From: an uncultured Lutibacter sp.
GTDB lineage: Bacteria; Bacteroidota; Bacteroidia; Flavobacteriales; Flavobacteriaceae
Reading direction: 5' to 3'
Length of the DNA stretch: 64,000 nucleotides
NCBI RefSeq assembly: GCF_947493565.1
Contig: NZ_CANLRG010000005.1
Span: 248,001 to 312,000 of the forward strand
The first letter of the stretch is position 1; every line of letters starts with the position of its first letter. Under the pieces are notes generated by a model. The model saw nothing but the letters and a program-made list of their open reading frames with translations, was not told the DNA's origin and did no database searches. The translations under genes were made by a program, and so were the position numbers. Below are positions 1 to 9,196 of this stretch, one piece after another.

Positions 1-318
1 TTAAATCCAAATCACGAGATCTTAAACTATCCTAACAAAATTTATTCAAGTGATTTTGATGGTTGGACGCAAGAGCGAGGATTGTATTTTCCTAACGAAT
101 GGGATTCAAATTTTGAAGCCATTTTAAGTATGAATGATGCAAATGAAACTCCTAAAAATGGAAGTTTACTCATTGCTAAATATGGTGAAGGTAATTTTAT
201 CTATACAGGATTGAGTTTTTTTAGAGAATTACCAGCGGGTGTTTCTGGAGCATATAAACTGTTTGCTAATATGCTTTCAGTAGGTAAAAACAAAACAGAA
301 CAATCCTTGAAAAATTAA
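1..318 (+). CDS. PIG-L family deacetylase, C-terminal part only
   Basis: Open from the first base of the window in the frame that ends at the TAA at 316-318, so only the last 105 residues are present and no start codon is visible. The fragment reads as the end of the long (about 800-residue) flavobacterial PIG-L/LmbE-like proteins: FDGWTQERGLYFP followed by SLLIAKYGEGNFIYTGLSFF and a hydrophilic tail. That C-terminal part resembles a glutamine-amidotransferase-like fold rather than the deacetylase domain, which would lie to the left. The same small protein and sodium:solute symporter follow directly, an arrangement I recall from other flavobacteria. The family assignment rests on recalled similarity of this tail; the catalytic region cannot be checked here. 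Confidence 0.7.
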   Translation, partial: LNPNHEILNYPNKIYSSDFDGWTQERGLYFPNEWDSNFEAILSMNDANETPKNGSLLIAKYGEGNFIYTGLSFFRELPAGVSGAYKLFANMLSVGKNKTEQSLKN

Positions 319-320
319 TT

Positions 321-425
321 ATGGAAACTCCAAAATACAGTTGGAAAAAAGAATATACAGTTGTTTTAATTGCAAATGTAGTTTATATAGTGCTATTTTA
401 TATTTTAATGAAAATACTTACATAA
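321..425 (+). CDS. 34-residue single-span membrane peptide
   Basis: ATG at 321 begins two bases after the deacetylase stop, and the TAA at 423-425 lies three bases before the symporter ATG, so the three reading frames are packed as one operon. The peptide starts METPKYSWKKEY, then has one hydrophobic span of about 19 residues (VVLIANVVYIVLFYILM) and a short end. Its charge pattern suggests that the N-terminus is cytoplasmic. No family is recognised. The tight packing and clean membrane-peptide composition argue that it is translated, perhaps as a small partner of the symporter, but this is inference. Confidence 0.6.
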   Translation: METPKYSWKKEYTVVLIANVVYIVLFYILMKILT

Positions 426-428
426 ATT

Positions 429-2099
429 ATGCAGCAATTAGATTGGATTATACTTATTGGAACGCTTTTATTTATTGTTTCTTATGGAGCATATAAAACC
501 AAAGGAAGTAAAAATGTAACCGATTATATAAAGGGTGGAAGTGAGGCAAAATGGTGGACCATAGGTTTATCTGTAATGGCTACACAAGCTAGTGCTATCA
601 CATTTTTGTCAACTCCAGGACAAGCTTTTCATAGTGGAATGGGATTTGTTCAGTTTTATTTTGGATTGCCCATTGCTATGGTTATTATTTGTTTAGTCTT
701 TATCCCAATTTATCATAAATTAAAAGTATTTACAGCTTATGAATATTTAGAAACTAGGTTCGATTTAAAAACTCGTAGTTTGGCAGCCATTTTATTTTTA
801 ATTCAGCGTGGTTTGGCTGCTGGAATTACAATTTTTGCACCAGCAATTATTTTATCAGCTGTTCTAGGGTGGAATTTAACTACTTTAAATATTATTATTG
901 GCGTTTTGGTAATAATTTATACTGTAACAGGAGGAACTAAAGCTGTAAGTGTTACGCAAAAACAACAAATGGCTGTAATTTTTGGAGGTATGTTTGTTGC
1001 ATTTTATTTAATAGTAAGTTATTTACCTGCAGATATTTCATTTTCTAAAGCATTAAAAATAGCAGGAGCAAGTGGCAAAATGAATGTGTTAGATTTTTCA
1101 TTTAATTTTGAAAATAGATACACTTTTTGGAGTGGAATTATTGGAGGAACGTTTTTAGCATTGTCTTATTTTGGAACCGATCAAAGTCAAGTTCAAAGAT
1201 ATTTGTCGGGTAAATCTGTAAAAGAAATGCAAATGGGGCTTGTTTTCAATGGCTTATTAAAAGTACCTATGCAATTTTTTATTTTATTGGTAGGTGTTAT
1301 GGTTTTTGTTTTTTATCAGTTTAATGCATCTCCTTTAAATTTTAATCCAGCTGCAAACGAAGCGGTTCAAAACTCTGTTTATGCAGAAGAGTACAAACAG
1401 TTAGAAATTAAACACTTAGAAATTGAAGAGCTAAAATCCAAGACTAATTTAAATTATGGAAGTAATCTTGATAATGAAGAATTAGTAGCTGATATTCAAA
1501 AGTTAAATGTTTTAGAGAATGAAAATAGAACAAAAGCAAAAGAAATTATAAAAAAGGCGGATGATTCAGTTGAAACCAATGATAAAGACTATGTGTTTAT
1601 TCATTTTATACTAAATAATTTGCCAAGAGGTTTAATAGGTTTGTTATTGGCTGTGATTTTATCTGCAGCTATGTCAAGTACTGCTTCAGAACTAAATGCA
1701 TTGGCAAGCACTACAGCAATGGATTTATATAAAAGAAATATAACTGTTGACAAAACAGACCAGCATTTTGTGAAAGCCTCTAAATGGTTTACACTTGGAT
1801 GGGGACTAATTGCAATTTTAGTAGCTTGTTTTGCCAATTTATTTGATAATTTAATTCAATTAGTAAATATTATTGGATCTATATTTTATGGAAATGTGTT
1901 AGGAATTTTTCTAATAGCATTTTTCATAAAATTTGTTAAAAGTAATGCTGTATTTTTAGCAGCAGTAATAACACAAGCTATAGTAATTGTTGGGTGGTAT
2001 TTAGATTGGATGCCTTATTTGTGGCTAAATTTATTTGGTTGTGCATTAGTGATGGGAATAGCTATAGTATTACAAATGTTCTTTGTTTCTAAAAAATAA
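429..2099 (+). CDS. Sodium:solute symporter (SSS family)
   Basis: A 556-residue polytopic inner-membrane protein with about 13 hydrophobic spans in the SSS/LeuT-fold order. The N-terminus (DWIILIGTLLFIVSYGAYKTKG) and the next segment (WWTIGLSVMATQASAITFLSTPGQAF) match the first two spans of sodium/solute symporters, where the second carries a sodium-site region. A charged insertion of about 80 residues (roughly 305-385, rich in E, K and N) separates two membrane spans, and another conserved helix (LLLAVILSAAMSSTASELNALAS) carries the Ser/Thr-rich sodium-binding type motif. The substrate cannot be told from sequence. Coupling to a PIG-L deacetylase suggests import of a sugar or acyl-amino derivative, which is inference only. 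It ends just before a bidirectional terminator. Confidence 0.9.
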   Translation: MQQLDWIILIGTLLFIVSYGAYKTKGSKNVTDYIKGGSEAKWWTIGLSVMATQASAITFLSTPGQAFHSGMGFVQFYFGLPIAMVIICLVFIPIYHKLKVFTAYEYLETRFDLKTRSLAAILFLIQRGLAAGITIFAPAIILSAVLGWNLTTLNIIIGVLVIIYTVTGGTKAVSVTQKQQMAVIFGGMFVAFYLIVSYLPADISFSKALKIAGASGKMNVLDFSFNFENRYTFWSGIIGGTFLALSYFGTDQSQVQRYLSGKSVKEMQMGLVFNGLLKVPMQFFILLVGVMVFVFYQFNASPLNFNPAANEAVQNSVYAEEYKQLEIKHLEIEELKSKTNLNYGSNLDNEELVADIQKLNVLENENRTKAKEIIKKADDSVETNDKDYVFIHFILNNLPRGLIGLLLAVILSAAMSSTASELNALASTTAMDLYKRNITVDKTDQHFVKASKWFTLGWGLIAILVACFANLFDNLIQLVNIIGSIFYGNVLGIFLIAFFIKFVKSNAVFLAAVITQAIVIVGWYLDWMPYLWLNLFGCALVMGIAIVLQMFFVSKK

Positions 2100-2100
2100 A

Positions 2101-2131
2101 AAAGACTGTTAATTTTATTTTAACAGTCTTT
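2101..2131. terminator. Bidirectional rho-independent terminator
   Basis: A perfect 12-bp stem (AAAGACTGTTAA paired with its complement) around a 7-base loop, flanked by A-rich and T-rich runs on both sides. It lies between the convergent symporter and DUF2911 genes and can serve both. Confidence 0.8.
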
Positions 2132-2156
2132 TAAAAAATATAATTATTGAATGTAA

Positions 2157-2651
2157 CTATTCAATAGGAATTACAATTTTAACGTTAGCCCAAGAAACAA
2201 CTATTCCTCTATTATCAATACTATAATTCAATATTTCAGTGGAGTTATCTTCATATTTAGGAGAAATATTTAATCGAAGTATGTCTTTTTCTTTATTATA
2301 ACCATTGGCACCCCAAGCATCATTTTTTTTGTTTAAAATAATTACCCAATCTTCATTCTTTTTTGGAATAATAAAAAAGCCATATTTTCCTGCAGGAATT
2401 GTTTTAGCTCCAATTTTTACATTTTTATCAAATGAAATGGTGGTGTTTTCATTAGCTCCAGCTCTCCATACTTTGTCGTATTTTACAAGCTCTCCCCAAA
2501 TAGTTCTATCTCTAACACTTGGTGCTCCATAATCTATTGCTATTACTACATCACCAATGTTTCCATTGGCTTGTTTTCTTGGACTTTTTTGTGCAAAAGT
2601 TAGTGTAGTAATAAGTGCAAATAAAATTGTGATTTTTAATTTATTCATCAT
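2157..2651 (-). CDS. DUF2911 domain exported protein (short copy)
   Basis: About 164 residues with a cleavable signal peptide (NKLKITILFALITTLTFAQ) followed by one DUF2911 domain: DYGAPSVRDRTIWGELVKYDKVWRAGANENT is broken here only by family-typical variation. The domain family is widespread in Bacteroidota and of unknown function, predicted periplasmic. I chose the ATG whose A overlaps the TAA of the upstream copy (TAATG junction). An upstream in-frame ATG at 2663 would put a charged stretch before the signal peptide. It forms a translationally coupled pair with the longer DUF2911 gene and probably arose by duplication. Confidence 0.8.
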   Translation of the reverse strand: MMNKLKITILFALITTLTFAQKSPRKQANGNIGDVVIAIDYGAPSVRDRTIWGELVKYDKVWRAGANENTTISFDKNVKIGAKTIPAGKYGFFIIPKKNEDWVIILNKKNDAWGANGYNKEKDILRLNISPKYEDNSTEILNYSIDNRGIVVSWANVKIVIPIE

Positions 2652-3493
2652 TATTTCATCCATTTAGCAATTGATTCTTTATTCATTTTTACATAATCAG
2701 CATTATTGGCTTTTTGGGCTCCAGCTAAAGATTTTTTTGCAGTTTCTATAGCACCTTCAACATCTCCTAAATCAGCTTGAATTAAACTCATTCTGCGTAA
2801 ATACCAAAAAGGAGGGTTTTCACCTTGAGTAGCTTTTTGTATCCAAGCTAAAGCTTGCTTTAAATCTTTACCTTCTGTATGATAATAAGTGGCAGCCTGA
2901 AAATAATCGTTTCCTGATGGACCAGCCATAACGTTTTCAATACTTTTTGAAGCAATGGCATCGGTAGGAACATCAAATTTTACTCCAACGTATACATTTT
3001 CCCATAGTATTCCTAAAACTGCTGAGTTAGAAGTTAAATCGTCAAAAGTTATTGTAAAAGATTCTATTTTCACCGGCATTTCATATACTTCAACAGAAGT
3101 TTTAGCAGCTACCTTTGTGTCATCCCATTTTTGAGGTGTACCCCAATTGTTTGCATCGCTGTAAAAAATTACCTCCCAAGAAGTTTGATTTGGAATGGTG
3201 TAAATTGCATAAGTTCCTTTCTTCAATTCTTGACCATCGATAGTAACATTATCACTAAAAGTAATTTTTGTATTGGCATTGGCACCTGTTCTCCATACTT
3301 TTCCAAAAGGTACAAGGTCGCCAAAAATTGTTCTACCTCGCATTGCAGGTCGAGAATATTCTAAGGTAACATTTGTTAATCCAACAACTTGTTCAATTGT
3401 TGAAGCAGGACTAGGTTGAGGTGTTTTAATTTGGGCATTTGTTGTTGATATTACTCCAACAAAAAGCAGTAAAATTGATAATTTTTTTAGCAT
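2651..3493 (-). CDS. DUF2911 domain protein with C-terminal helical repeat
   Basis: About 280 residues from the ATG at 3493, which gives a standard signal peptide (LKKLSILLLFVGVISTTNAQ). An in-frame ATG 36 bases further upstream only adds a hydrophobic leader. The DUF2911 domain (SRPAMRGRTIFGDLVPFGKVWRTGANANT region) fills roughly residues 30-170. The rest is helical and TPR-like (ALAWIQKATQG..FWYLRRMSLIQADLGDVEGAIETAKKSLAGA). Likely periplasmic; the molecular role of DUF2911 is unknown to me. It is the first gene of a two-gene unit with the short DUF2911 protein. Confidence 0.8.
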   Translation of the reverse strand: MLKKLSILLLFVGVISTTNAQIKTPQPSPASTIEQVVGLTNVTLEYSRPAMRGRTIFGDLVPFGKVWRTGANANTKITFSDNVTIDGQELKKGTYAIYTIPNQTSWEVIFYSDANNWGTPQKWDDTKVAAKTSVEVYEMPVKIESFTITFDDLTSNSAVLGILWENVYVGVKFDVPTDAIASKSIENVMAGPSGNDYFQAATYYHTEGKDLKQALAWIQKATQGENPPFWYLRRMSLIQADLGDVEGAIETAKKSLAGAQKANNADYVKMNKESIAKWMK

Positions 3494-3593
3494 AATAGTA
3501 ATATTTAAGTTTAGTAACAAATATAACATTAAATAATGCTACAATTTTTCCTAATAGAATTTTAACAAATTTTTAAGAAGTTAAATGGTTGAT

Positions 3594-5234
3594 TTATTGG
3601 TATTTCCTTTTTCTAAAATAGTTAAAAATAAGTCCACCCAAACTCAATAAAAATAAGGGAAATAAAATGTTAATGAGCTGCCATTTTTCAGCTTCTTTGT
3701 AAGCTTTTTGTTTATTTAGAAAATCAATGGTAATTTTTTTAGATCGGATATTTAATAAACCGGTATCATCTAATAAATAATTCACGGTATTTAATAAAAA
3801 ATCTTTATTTCCGTACTGTTGATTCGTCCATTTGTCAACACCTAATTCTAAGGACTGGCCATTAGCAATATCATTAGCAATAATATCACCATCAGAAATA
3901 ACAACCATTTTGTTTAAATTACTTTTTTCTATTGAGTTGTTTAAATTAAATGGTTTCACTCTTTGGTAATAGGCTGAAATAAATTCACCTTCTAAAAGCA
4001 CTGCTAAAGTTTTATTTCCATAAGTAAATTTTGATGGATCTTCTTTTTGAGTGATAGATTTTAATGAAACTATTGAAGGTGTTCCAACTTTTGCCGAAAG
4101 TGCTGAACTTTGTAGTAGTACGGTTTTTTTTATATGATTTTTTAAGGTGTCTATTTCATTAGGGAATTTTAAATTTACAGCCTCAATATTGATATTAATA
4201 GGGTGATTGTTTGTTGAAATAACTAATGGGTAATATTTCCAAGGAAATGAATTGAATTGAGTTTTATTTCCAATTTTTCCTGTAGCCAGTGTAATTTGCG
4301 AGCTATATAAATCGGTAATAATAGTCGGATTTATTCTAATGCCATAATTAAAAAAGAAATCGGTTAACCCTAAATCTCTTGGGTAAGCTAAAGTTTCACC
4401 AGTTTGCATAAGACTGTCTAATTCAGCTTGAACATTATCAATCATCCAGAGTGTTTTACCACCATTCATTATAAATTGGTCTAGCGTATATTTTTCTTGT
4501 TCTGTAAATTTTTCAGTCGGTTTGGCAATAATTGCTATATCATAATTAGCAAGTTGATGTACTGTTTTTTGAGGTTGAGTAGCTACTGAATCTAATGTAA
4601 AAGGTGCTAAATAATAATATTCTCCAATTTTTTTTAAAAAGTCGGCAATGTAAATATCATCAAGTTCTCCATTGCCCTTTAATACAGCTATTTTTTTAGA
4701 TTTTTTTGTGGTTACTTTATGAATAGCATTTGTAAAAGCAAACTCTAAGTTTTGGATGGAACTTTCTAATTGTTCATTTTGGGTATTTGAAAAAATATCT
4801 TTAAGCAAAGAAACTTGTTCGGTTTTGTTTTTATAGCTAACTTCAGCAAAAGGGAACAATACAATTTCAGAAAGTTTACCATTTTCTTGTACTTGTAAAC
4901 TACTTGGTTGCATTCCTTTATCTATAAGCTCTTGACCAATTTCAGAAGGATTTATAAAACGAAATTGTATTTTTTTGTTGAGTGCTTTTAATTCTTCTAA
5001 ATGCAATCTAGTTTCAGTTTGAAGGCGTTTAAATTCAGCTGGAAAATCACCTTCTAAATAAACTTTTATACTAACTACCTCGTGTATATTTTCGATAATT
5101 TTTTTTGAAGTTTCTGAAATGGTATATCTGCCATCTTCAGTTAAATCAAAGCGTTGATAAACTTTTGAACTTAGAAAGTTGATTAATAATAACCCAACAA
5201 CTAAATAACTTATTTTAGAGTAGTTATTTTTCAT
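3594..5234 (-). CDS. gldG: Gliding motility ABC transporter component GldG
   Basis: A 546-residue protein anchored by an N-terminal membrane helix (SYLVVGLLLINFLSSKVYQ) and a C-terminal one (LINILFPLFLLSLGGLIFNYF). Between them is a large extracytoplasmic region of the ABC_transp_aux type (FDLTEDGRYTISETSKKII, then KIAVLKGNGELDD, GGKTLWMIDNV and VISDGDIIAND). In Flavobacterium johnsoniae, GldG works with GldF and the ATPase GldA in a transporter implicated in gliding. It overlaps gldF by 11 bp, so the two are translationally coupled. No gldA is present in this window; it is usually encoded elsewhere. Confidence 0.92.
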   Translation of the reverse strand: MKNNYSKISYLVVGLLLINFLSSKVYQRFDLTEDGRYTISETSKKIIENIHEVVSIKVYLEGDFPAEFKRLQTETRLHLEELKALNKKIQFRFINPSEIGQELIDKGMQPSSLQVQENGKLSEIVLFPFAEVSYKNKTEQVSLLKDIFSNTQNEQLESSIQNLEFAFTNAIHKVTTKKSKKIAVLKGNGELDDIYIADFLKKIGEYYYLAPFTLDSVATQPQKTVHQLANYDIAIIAKPTEKFTEQEKYTLDQFIMNGGKTLWMIDNVQAELDSLMQTGETLAYPRDLGLTDFFFNYGIRINPTIITDLYSSQITLATGKIGNKTQFNSFPWKYYPLVISTNNHPININIEAVNLKFPNEIDTLKNHIKKTVLLQSSALSAKVGTPSIVSLKSITQKEDPSKFTYGNKTLAVLLEGEFISAYYQRVKPFNLNNSIEKSNLNKMVVISDGDIIANDIANGQSLELGVDKWTNQQYGNKDFLLNTVNYLLDDTGLLNIRSKKITIDFLNKQKAYKEAEKWQLINILFPLFLLSLGGLIFNYFRKRKYQ

Positions 5235-5952
5235 GCTGAATCTTAAAATTAGTAATCACTAAAAATAGAAAAGTGATGCTTGCAAAATAGATTAAATCTC
5301 TAGTGTCAATCACTCCTTTACTGATGCTTTTAAAATGCTCGTTCATACCAAATTGTTGAAGTGTATAGTCTAAGTTTCCTAATAAGTTATAATTAGCAAA
5401 TGCTTCAAAACCATAATAAAAAAGAAAAGAAATACTTACTGCAATGATAAATGAAACGATTTGATTTTTTGAAATTGCAGAAGAAAAAACACCAATAGCA
5501 GTGTAGGCACTTGCTAAAAAGAGTAATCCTAAAAATGATCCAATAGTTGCTCCAAACTCAATGTTTCCAATCGGTTCGCCTAAGTTATAAATGCTATACA
5601 CATAAATTATAGTTGGTAAAATTGCTAAAAATACTAAAATTAATGAACCAAAGTATTTACCGAAAAGAATTTGCCAGTTTGTTAAGGGTTTGGTTTTTAA
5701 AATTTCAATTGTACCGCTGTTGATTTCATCAGAAAAACTACGCATAGTAATTGCTGGAATTAGAAAAATGAAAATCCAAGGAGCTAAAAAAAAGTAGGCA
5801 TTTAAATCTGCAAAACCCGCTTGTAAAATGTTAAAATCACCATCAAAAAACCATAAAAACAATCCATTTATAAGTAAATAAATTCCAATTACTAAGTAAC
5901 CAATTGGAGATGAAAAAAATGAAGTAAGTTCTTTTTTTATGATGGTTCTCAT
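5224..5952 (-). CDS. gldF: Gliding motility ABC transporter permease GldF
   Basis: A 242-residue ABC-2 type permease with six hydrophobic spans. It opens with RTIIKKELTSFFSSPIGYLVIGIYL and contains the SDEINSGTIEILKTKPLTNWQI loop typical of ABC-2 permeases of the GldF/NosY kind. It precedes and overlaps gldG. With GldA and GldG it is expected to form an inner-membrane ABC complex. GldF is known to be needed for gliding in F. johnsoniae, although several gliding flavobacteria lack these genes, so the complex is accessory to the core GldKLMN/Spr machinery. Confidence 0.92.
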   Translation of the reverse strand: MRTIIKKELTSFFSSPIGYLVIGIYLLINGLFLWFFDGDFNILQAGFADLNAYFFLAPWIFIFLIPAITMRSFSDEINSGTIEILKTKPLTNWQILFGKYFGSLILVFLAILPTIIYVYSIYNLGEPIGNIEFGATIGSFLGLLFLASAYTAIGVFSSAISKNQIVSFIIAVSISFLFYYGFEAFANYNLLGNLDYTLQQFGMNEHFKSISKGVIDTRDLIYFASITFLFLVITNFKIQHEK

Positions 5953-5971
5953 AAATAAACGACTTTTTTAA

Positions 5972-6268
5972 TTAAGTTAAACATTCAATACTATCAACGC
6001 TCCAAGCTTCAGGTTTGTTGTTGAACAATATTTTTGTTTTTGACCAAACGGTTTTAAATAGTTCAGAGTTTCTATACGTTTCTAAATGTGTTTCTGTTTC
6101 CCAATAGCTATAAGTGAAAAATATGGTTGGGTTATTTTTGTCTCTCAATAATTCTAATCTGTTACAACCCTTAAAATTTCTTATTTTTTCTTTATTTGCA
6201 TTAAAATTTTCAAGAAATGTATCAATTTCAGAAGTTTTAAAAGTCATTTTAACAATTCGTATTAACAT
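5972..6268 (-). CDS. Antibiotic biosynthesis monooxygenase (ABM) domain protein
   Basis: A 98-residue single-domain protein of the dimeric alpha/beta-barrel ABM fold. It has the opening strand (MLIRIVKMTFKTSEIDTFLENF), the central FKGCNRLELLRDKNNPTIFFTYSYWE block and the closing helix TVWSKTKILFNNKPEAWSVD. Members range from quinol monooxygenases to heme-degrading enzymes, and the exact substrate is not readable. Only six bases separate it from the SAM hydroxide adenosyltransferase upstream, and gldF follows, so it is likely cotranscribed with both. The later in-frame ATG (MTFKTS) would remove the first strand, so the first ATG is kept. Confidence 0.8.
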   Translation of the reverse strand: MLIRIVKMTFKTSEIDTFLENFNANKEKIRNFKGCNRLELLRDKNNPTIFFTYSYWETETHLETYRNSELFKTVWSKTKILFNNKPEAWSVDSIECLT

Positions 6269-6274
6269 AATTTA

Positions 6275-7105
6275 TCAACTAAATTTTATAGTAATTACGT
6301 CTCTATAATTTAAACCTAAAAGAGATGATGCACCTCCTACAGTATTTAAATTACTTCTAAACATAGCAATTTCTAAATAATTTGCAGTATTAAAAATGGC
6401 CAATCTTGTGCCGTCTTTTTGACGTTGTTCTTTGGAAACCGAAAAATCTATAATATCAGAATATTTAGTATTAATTTTTTTAAAGGAATATTTATTAGCA
6501 ATTACTTCAAAATCACGTCCTTTTCCAATTTCTTGAAATAGTTTTTTTGAAATATTACTAATTGAATTTCCATAATTATCTACATAAATGATATTTCCGG
6601 AAATAGTACTACTATCTGATGATACACTTGGTTGTAATTCTACCAATTGTTTAAAATTTAGGATTGTTTTACCAATAACCTCTAACGTTCCTCCTCGGGC
6701 AATATGGCAGGCCACTTTAACAAAAACATCTAAAACAGGAAAACTTGTTTCAATTCTATCATGAATATTTATTTCAACAATTTTTTCGGGCTTAATTTCA
6801 GAAGCTAACAGTGATATTACCCCATTATCTGGACAAATAAAATAATGATTGTCTAAAATTAGTGCAATATGTTTGTTCTCTTCATTTAATTCAGAATCTA
6901 CACCAATAATATGAATGCTGCCTTCAGGAAAACTCTTATAGGCATTTTTTAAAATATAAGCAGTTTCGGTAATATTAAAAGGAGAAATATGGTGCGAAAT
7001 ATCAACAATCCTTGCATTTGGTAACTCACTATAAATAGTTCCTTTCACCGCTCCAACAAAGTGGTCTTTAGTTCCAAAATCAGTAGTTAAAGTAATTATT
7101 GACAT
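6275..7105 (-). CDS. SAM hydroxide adenosyltransferase (DUF62 family)
   Basis: A 276-residue protein of the fluorinase/chlorinase superfamily. The N-terminal domain begins MSIITLTTDFGTKDHFVGAVKG, the family signature, with DISHHISPFNITETAYILK and FICPDNGVISLL following. The C-terminal barrel carries YVDNYGNSISNISK. Members lacking the halide-site loop hydrolyse S-adenosylmethionine to adenosine and methionine using activated water; this one has no visible 23-residue fluorinase insertion, so that reaction is expected. It is divergent from phoH across a 182-bp intergenic region and leads the ABM-gldF-gldG direction of transcription. Why a SAM hydrolase is kept in flavobacteria is not known to me. 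Confidence 0.88.
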   Translation of the reverse strand: MSIITLTTDFGTKDHFVGAVKGTIYSELPNARIVDISHHISPFNITETAYILKNAYKSFPEGSIHIIGVDSELNEENKHIALILDNHYFICPDNGVISLLASEIKPEKIVEINIHDRIETSFPVLDVFVKVACHIARGGTLEVIGKTILNFKQLVELQPSVSSDSSTISGNIIYVDNYGNSISNISKKLFQEIGKGRDFEVIANKYSFKKINTKYSDIIDFSVSKEQRQKDGTRLAIFNTANYLEIAMFRSNLNTVGGASSLLGLNYRDVITIKFS

Positions 7106-7287
7106 ATAAGATTTTCACGAATTTTTTAGGTGTGTAACTTTTGTAAATCCTTAATAACATGTTTAAAACTTATTTACAAAGAGTTAAAATTTGTTATTCT
7201 ATATTCCTTACATTTGTTATGCAAACTTAATCAAATATTCTTTTAATTTGCATACAAATTTTTAATTAAACTTAACATTTTAGCCAT

Positions 7288-8241
7288 TTGAACGAACGTA
7301 TAATTGAATTGACAGAGATAAACCCTAACGATCTATTTGGGACTCAGAATTCTAATGTAGAAATTTTACGTAAATATTATCCGAAACTTAAAATTGTTGC
7401 TCGTGGTACATATTTAAAAGCCTATGGAGAACCAGATATTTTAGACGACTTTGAGAAAAGATTAACAATGTTAATCAATTATTTTAATCGTTATAATAAA
7501 TTAGATGAAAATAGTATTGAACGAATATTAACATCTAACGGAAAAGAACAAAAAAGTTCAGCAAAAGCCGATGGAGTTTTAGTTCATGGAGTTAGTGGAA
7601 GGCTAATAAAAGCACAAACAGTGAACCAGCGAAAAATGGTTGAAAAAATGGAGAAAAACGACATGCTTTTTGCCATTGGTCCAGCTGGTACAGGAAAAAC
7701 ATATACAGCAGTAGCTTTAGCTGTTAAGGCTTTAAAAGAAAAAGAAGTTAGAAGAATTATATTAACGAGACCAGCTGTAGAATCTGGAGAAAATTTAGGA
7801 TTTTTACCAGGCGATTTAAAAGAAAAATTAGATCCATATATGCAACCATTATATGATGCTTTAAGAGATATGATTCCTTTTGAACGTTTAGATTCATATA
7901 TTGAAAAAGGAATCATACAAATAGCTCCTTTGGCATTTATGCGTGGAAGAACTTTAGATAATGCATTTGTAATTTTAGATGAAGCGCAAAATACCACCCA
8001 TAACCAAATGAAAATGTTTTTAACACGTATGGGTAAAAATGCTAAATTTATTATTACAGGTGATCCAGGCCAAATAGATTTACCTAAACGACAAGTGTCG
8101 GGGATAAAAGAAGCCATTTTAACCTTAAAAGAGGTAAAAGGTATTGCCTTTGTATATTTAGATGATAAAGATGTAATTAGACATAGATTAGTAAAAGAAA
8201 TAATTTCAGCATATAAAAGTATTGAAGTAGGAAATGAGTAA
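7288..8241 (+). CDS. phoH: PhoH family ATPase
   Basis: A 317-residue PhoH-like P-loop protein. Residues 1-90 form the N-terminal KH-like region found in PhoH proteins. Walker A is GPAGTGKT at 131-138, and Walker B lies in FVILDEAQN near residue 230. The start is TTG at 7288: it gives the conserved flavobacterial N-terminus [17 protein letters not shown], and no ATG is available nearby. PhoH proteins are ATP-binding and often RNA-related (RNA helicase or partner of RNases); the cellular role in Bacteroidota is unsettled. It overlaps purC by 8 bp, implying coupled translation. Confidence 0.92.
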   Translation: MNERIIELTEINPNDLFGTQNSNVEILRKYYPKLKIVARGTYLKAYGEPDILDDFEKRLTMLINYFNRYNKLDENSIERILTSNGKEQKSSAKADGVLVHGVSGRLIKAQTVNQRKMVEKMEKNDMLFAIGPAGTGKTYTAVALAVKALKEKEVRRIILTRPAVESGENLGFLPGDLKEKLDPYMQPLYDALRDMIPFERLDSYIEKGIIQIAPLAFMRGRTLDNAFVILDEAQNTTHNQMKMFLTRMGKNAKFIITGDPGQIDLPKRQVSGIKEAILTLKEVKGIAFVYLDDKDVIRHRLVKEIISAYKSIEVGNE

Positions 8242-9187
8242 TACAATAAACAACACAGCATTTAATTTCCCAAAGCAAAAATCATATTACAAAGGAAAAG
8301 TTAGGGAAGTGTATAATATTAATGATGAATTATTGGTAATGATAGCTTCTGATAGGTTATCTGCTTTCGATGTGGTTATGCCAAAACAAATACCATTTAA
8401 AGGTCAAATTTTAAATCAAATAGCTTCCAAAATGATGCAAGCTACGGAAGATATAGTTCCTAATTGGATTTTAGATATTCCAGATCCAAACGTGGCTGTA
8501 GGACTTTTATGTGAACCTTTTAAAGTAGAAATGGTGATTCGTGGTTATTTATCAGGTCATGCTGCACGTGAATATAAAGCAGGAAAAAGAATGTTATGTG
8601 GTGTTTCTATGCCAGAAGGTATGAAGGAAAATGACCAGTTTCCAACCCCAATTATAACACCAGCTACTAAAGCTGAAGATGGGGAACATGACGAAGATAT
8701 TTCTAAAGATGAAATCATAGCAAAAGGGATTGTTTCTAAAGATGATTATGAAGTTTTAGAAAAATATACAAGAGCTTTATTTAAAAGAGGAACCGAAATT
8801 GCAGCTAAACGTGGTTTAATTTTGGTAGATACTAAATATGAATTTGGAAAGACTAAAGATGGAAAAATTTTGTTAATTGACGAAATTCACACACCTGATT
8901 CTTCACGTTATTTTTATGCAGAAGGTTATAAAGAAAGACAGGCTAAAGGTGAAGCTCAAAAACAATTATCAAAAGAATTTGTTCGTCAGTGGTTAATAGC
9001 TAATGATTTTCAAGGATTAGAAGGGCAAACAGTTCCTGAAATGAGTGATGAAAAAATTAATGAAATTTCAGAGCGTTATATCGAATTGTATGAAAATATC
9101 ACGGGAGAAACCTTTATTAAATCTGATGTAAGTAATATAATTGAACGTATTGAGGCTAATGTTCTTAACTTTTTAGACAAACAGTAA
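8234..9187 (+). CDS. purC: SAICAR synthase (phosphoribosylaminoimidazolesuccinocarboxamide synthase)
   Basis: A 317-residue enzyme of de novo purine synthesis that joins CAIR and aspartate using ATP. It shows the family start [14 protein letters not shown], the [12 protein letters not shown] nucleotide/substrate loop, [13 protein letters not shown], and [19 protein letters not shown] near the C-terminal third. The length fits the longer SAICAR synthases found in Bacteroidota. Its start lies inside the end of phoH (8 bp overlap). It converges on the nucleotidase gene with only nine bases between the stops and no hairpin visible there. Confidence 0.95.
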   Translation: MSNTINNTAFNFPKQKSYYKGKVREVYNINDELLVMIASDRLSAFDVVMPKQIPFKGQILNQIASKMMQATEDIVPNWILDIPDPNVAVGLLCEPFKVEMVIRGYLSGHAAREYKAGKRMLCGVSMPEGMKENDQFPTPIITPATKAEDGEHDEDISKDEIIAKGIVSKDDYEVLEKYTRALFKRGTEIAAKRGLILVDTKYEFGKTKDGKILLIDEIHTPDSSRYFYAEGYKERQAKGEAQKQLSKEFVRQWLIANDFQGLEGQTVPEMSDEKINEISERYIELYENITGETFIKSDVSNIIERIEANVLNFLDKQ

Positions 9188-9196
9188 CTATTATAA

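Noticed and set aside
7584-8261. A 225-codon open frame on the minus strand over phoH
   Set aside because: It lies entirely antisense to phoH and the start of purC, both well-conserved genes. Its composition is that of an antisense frame and it resembles nothing known.
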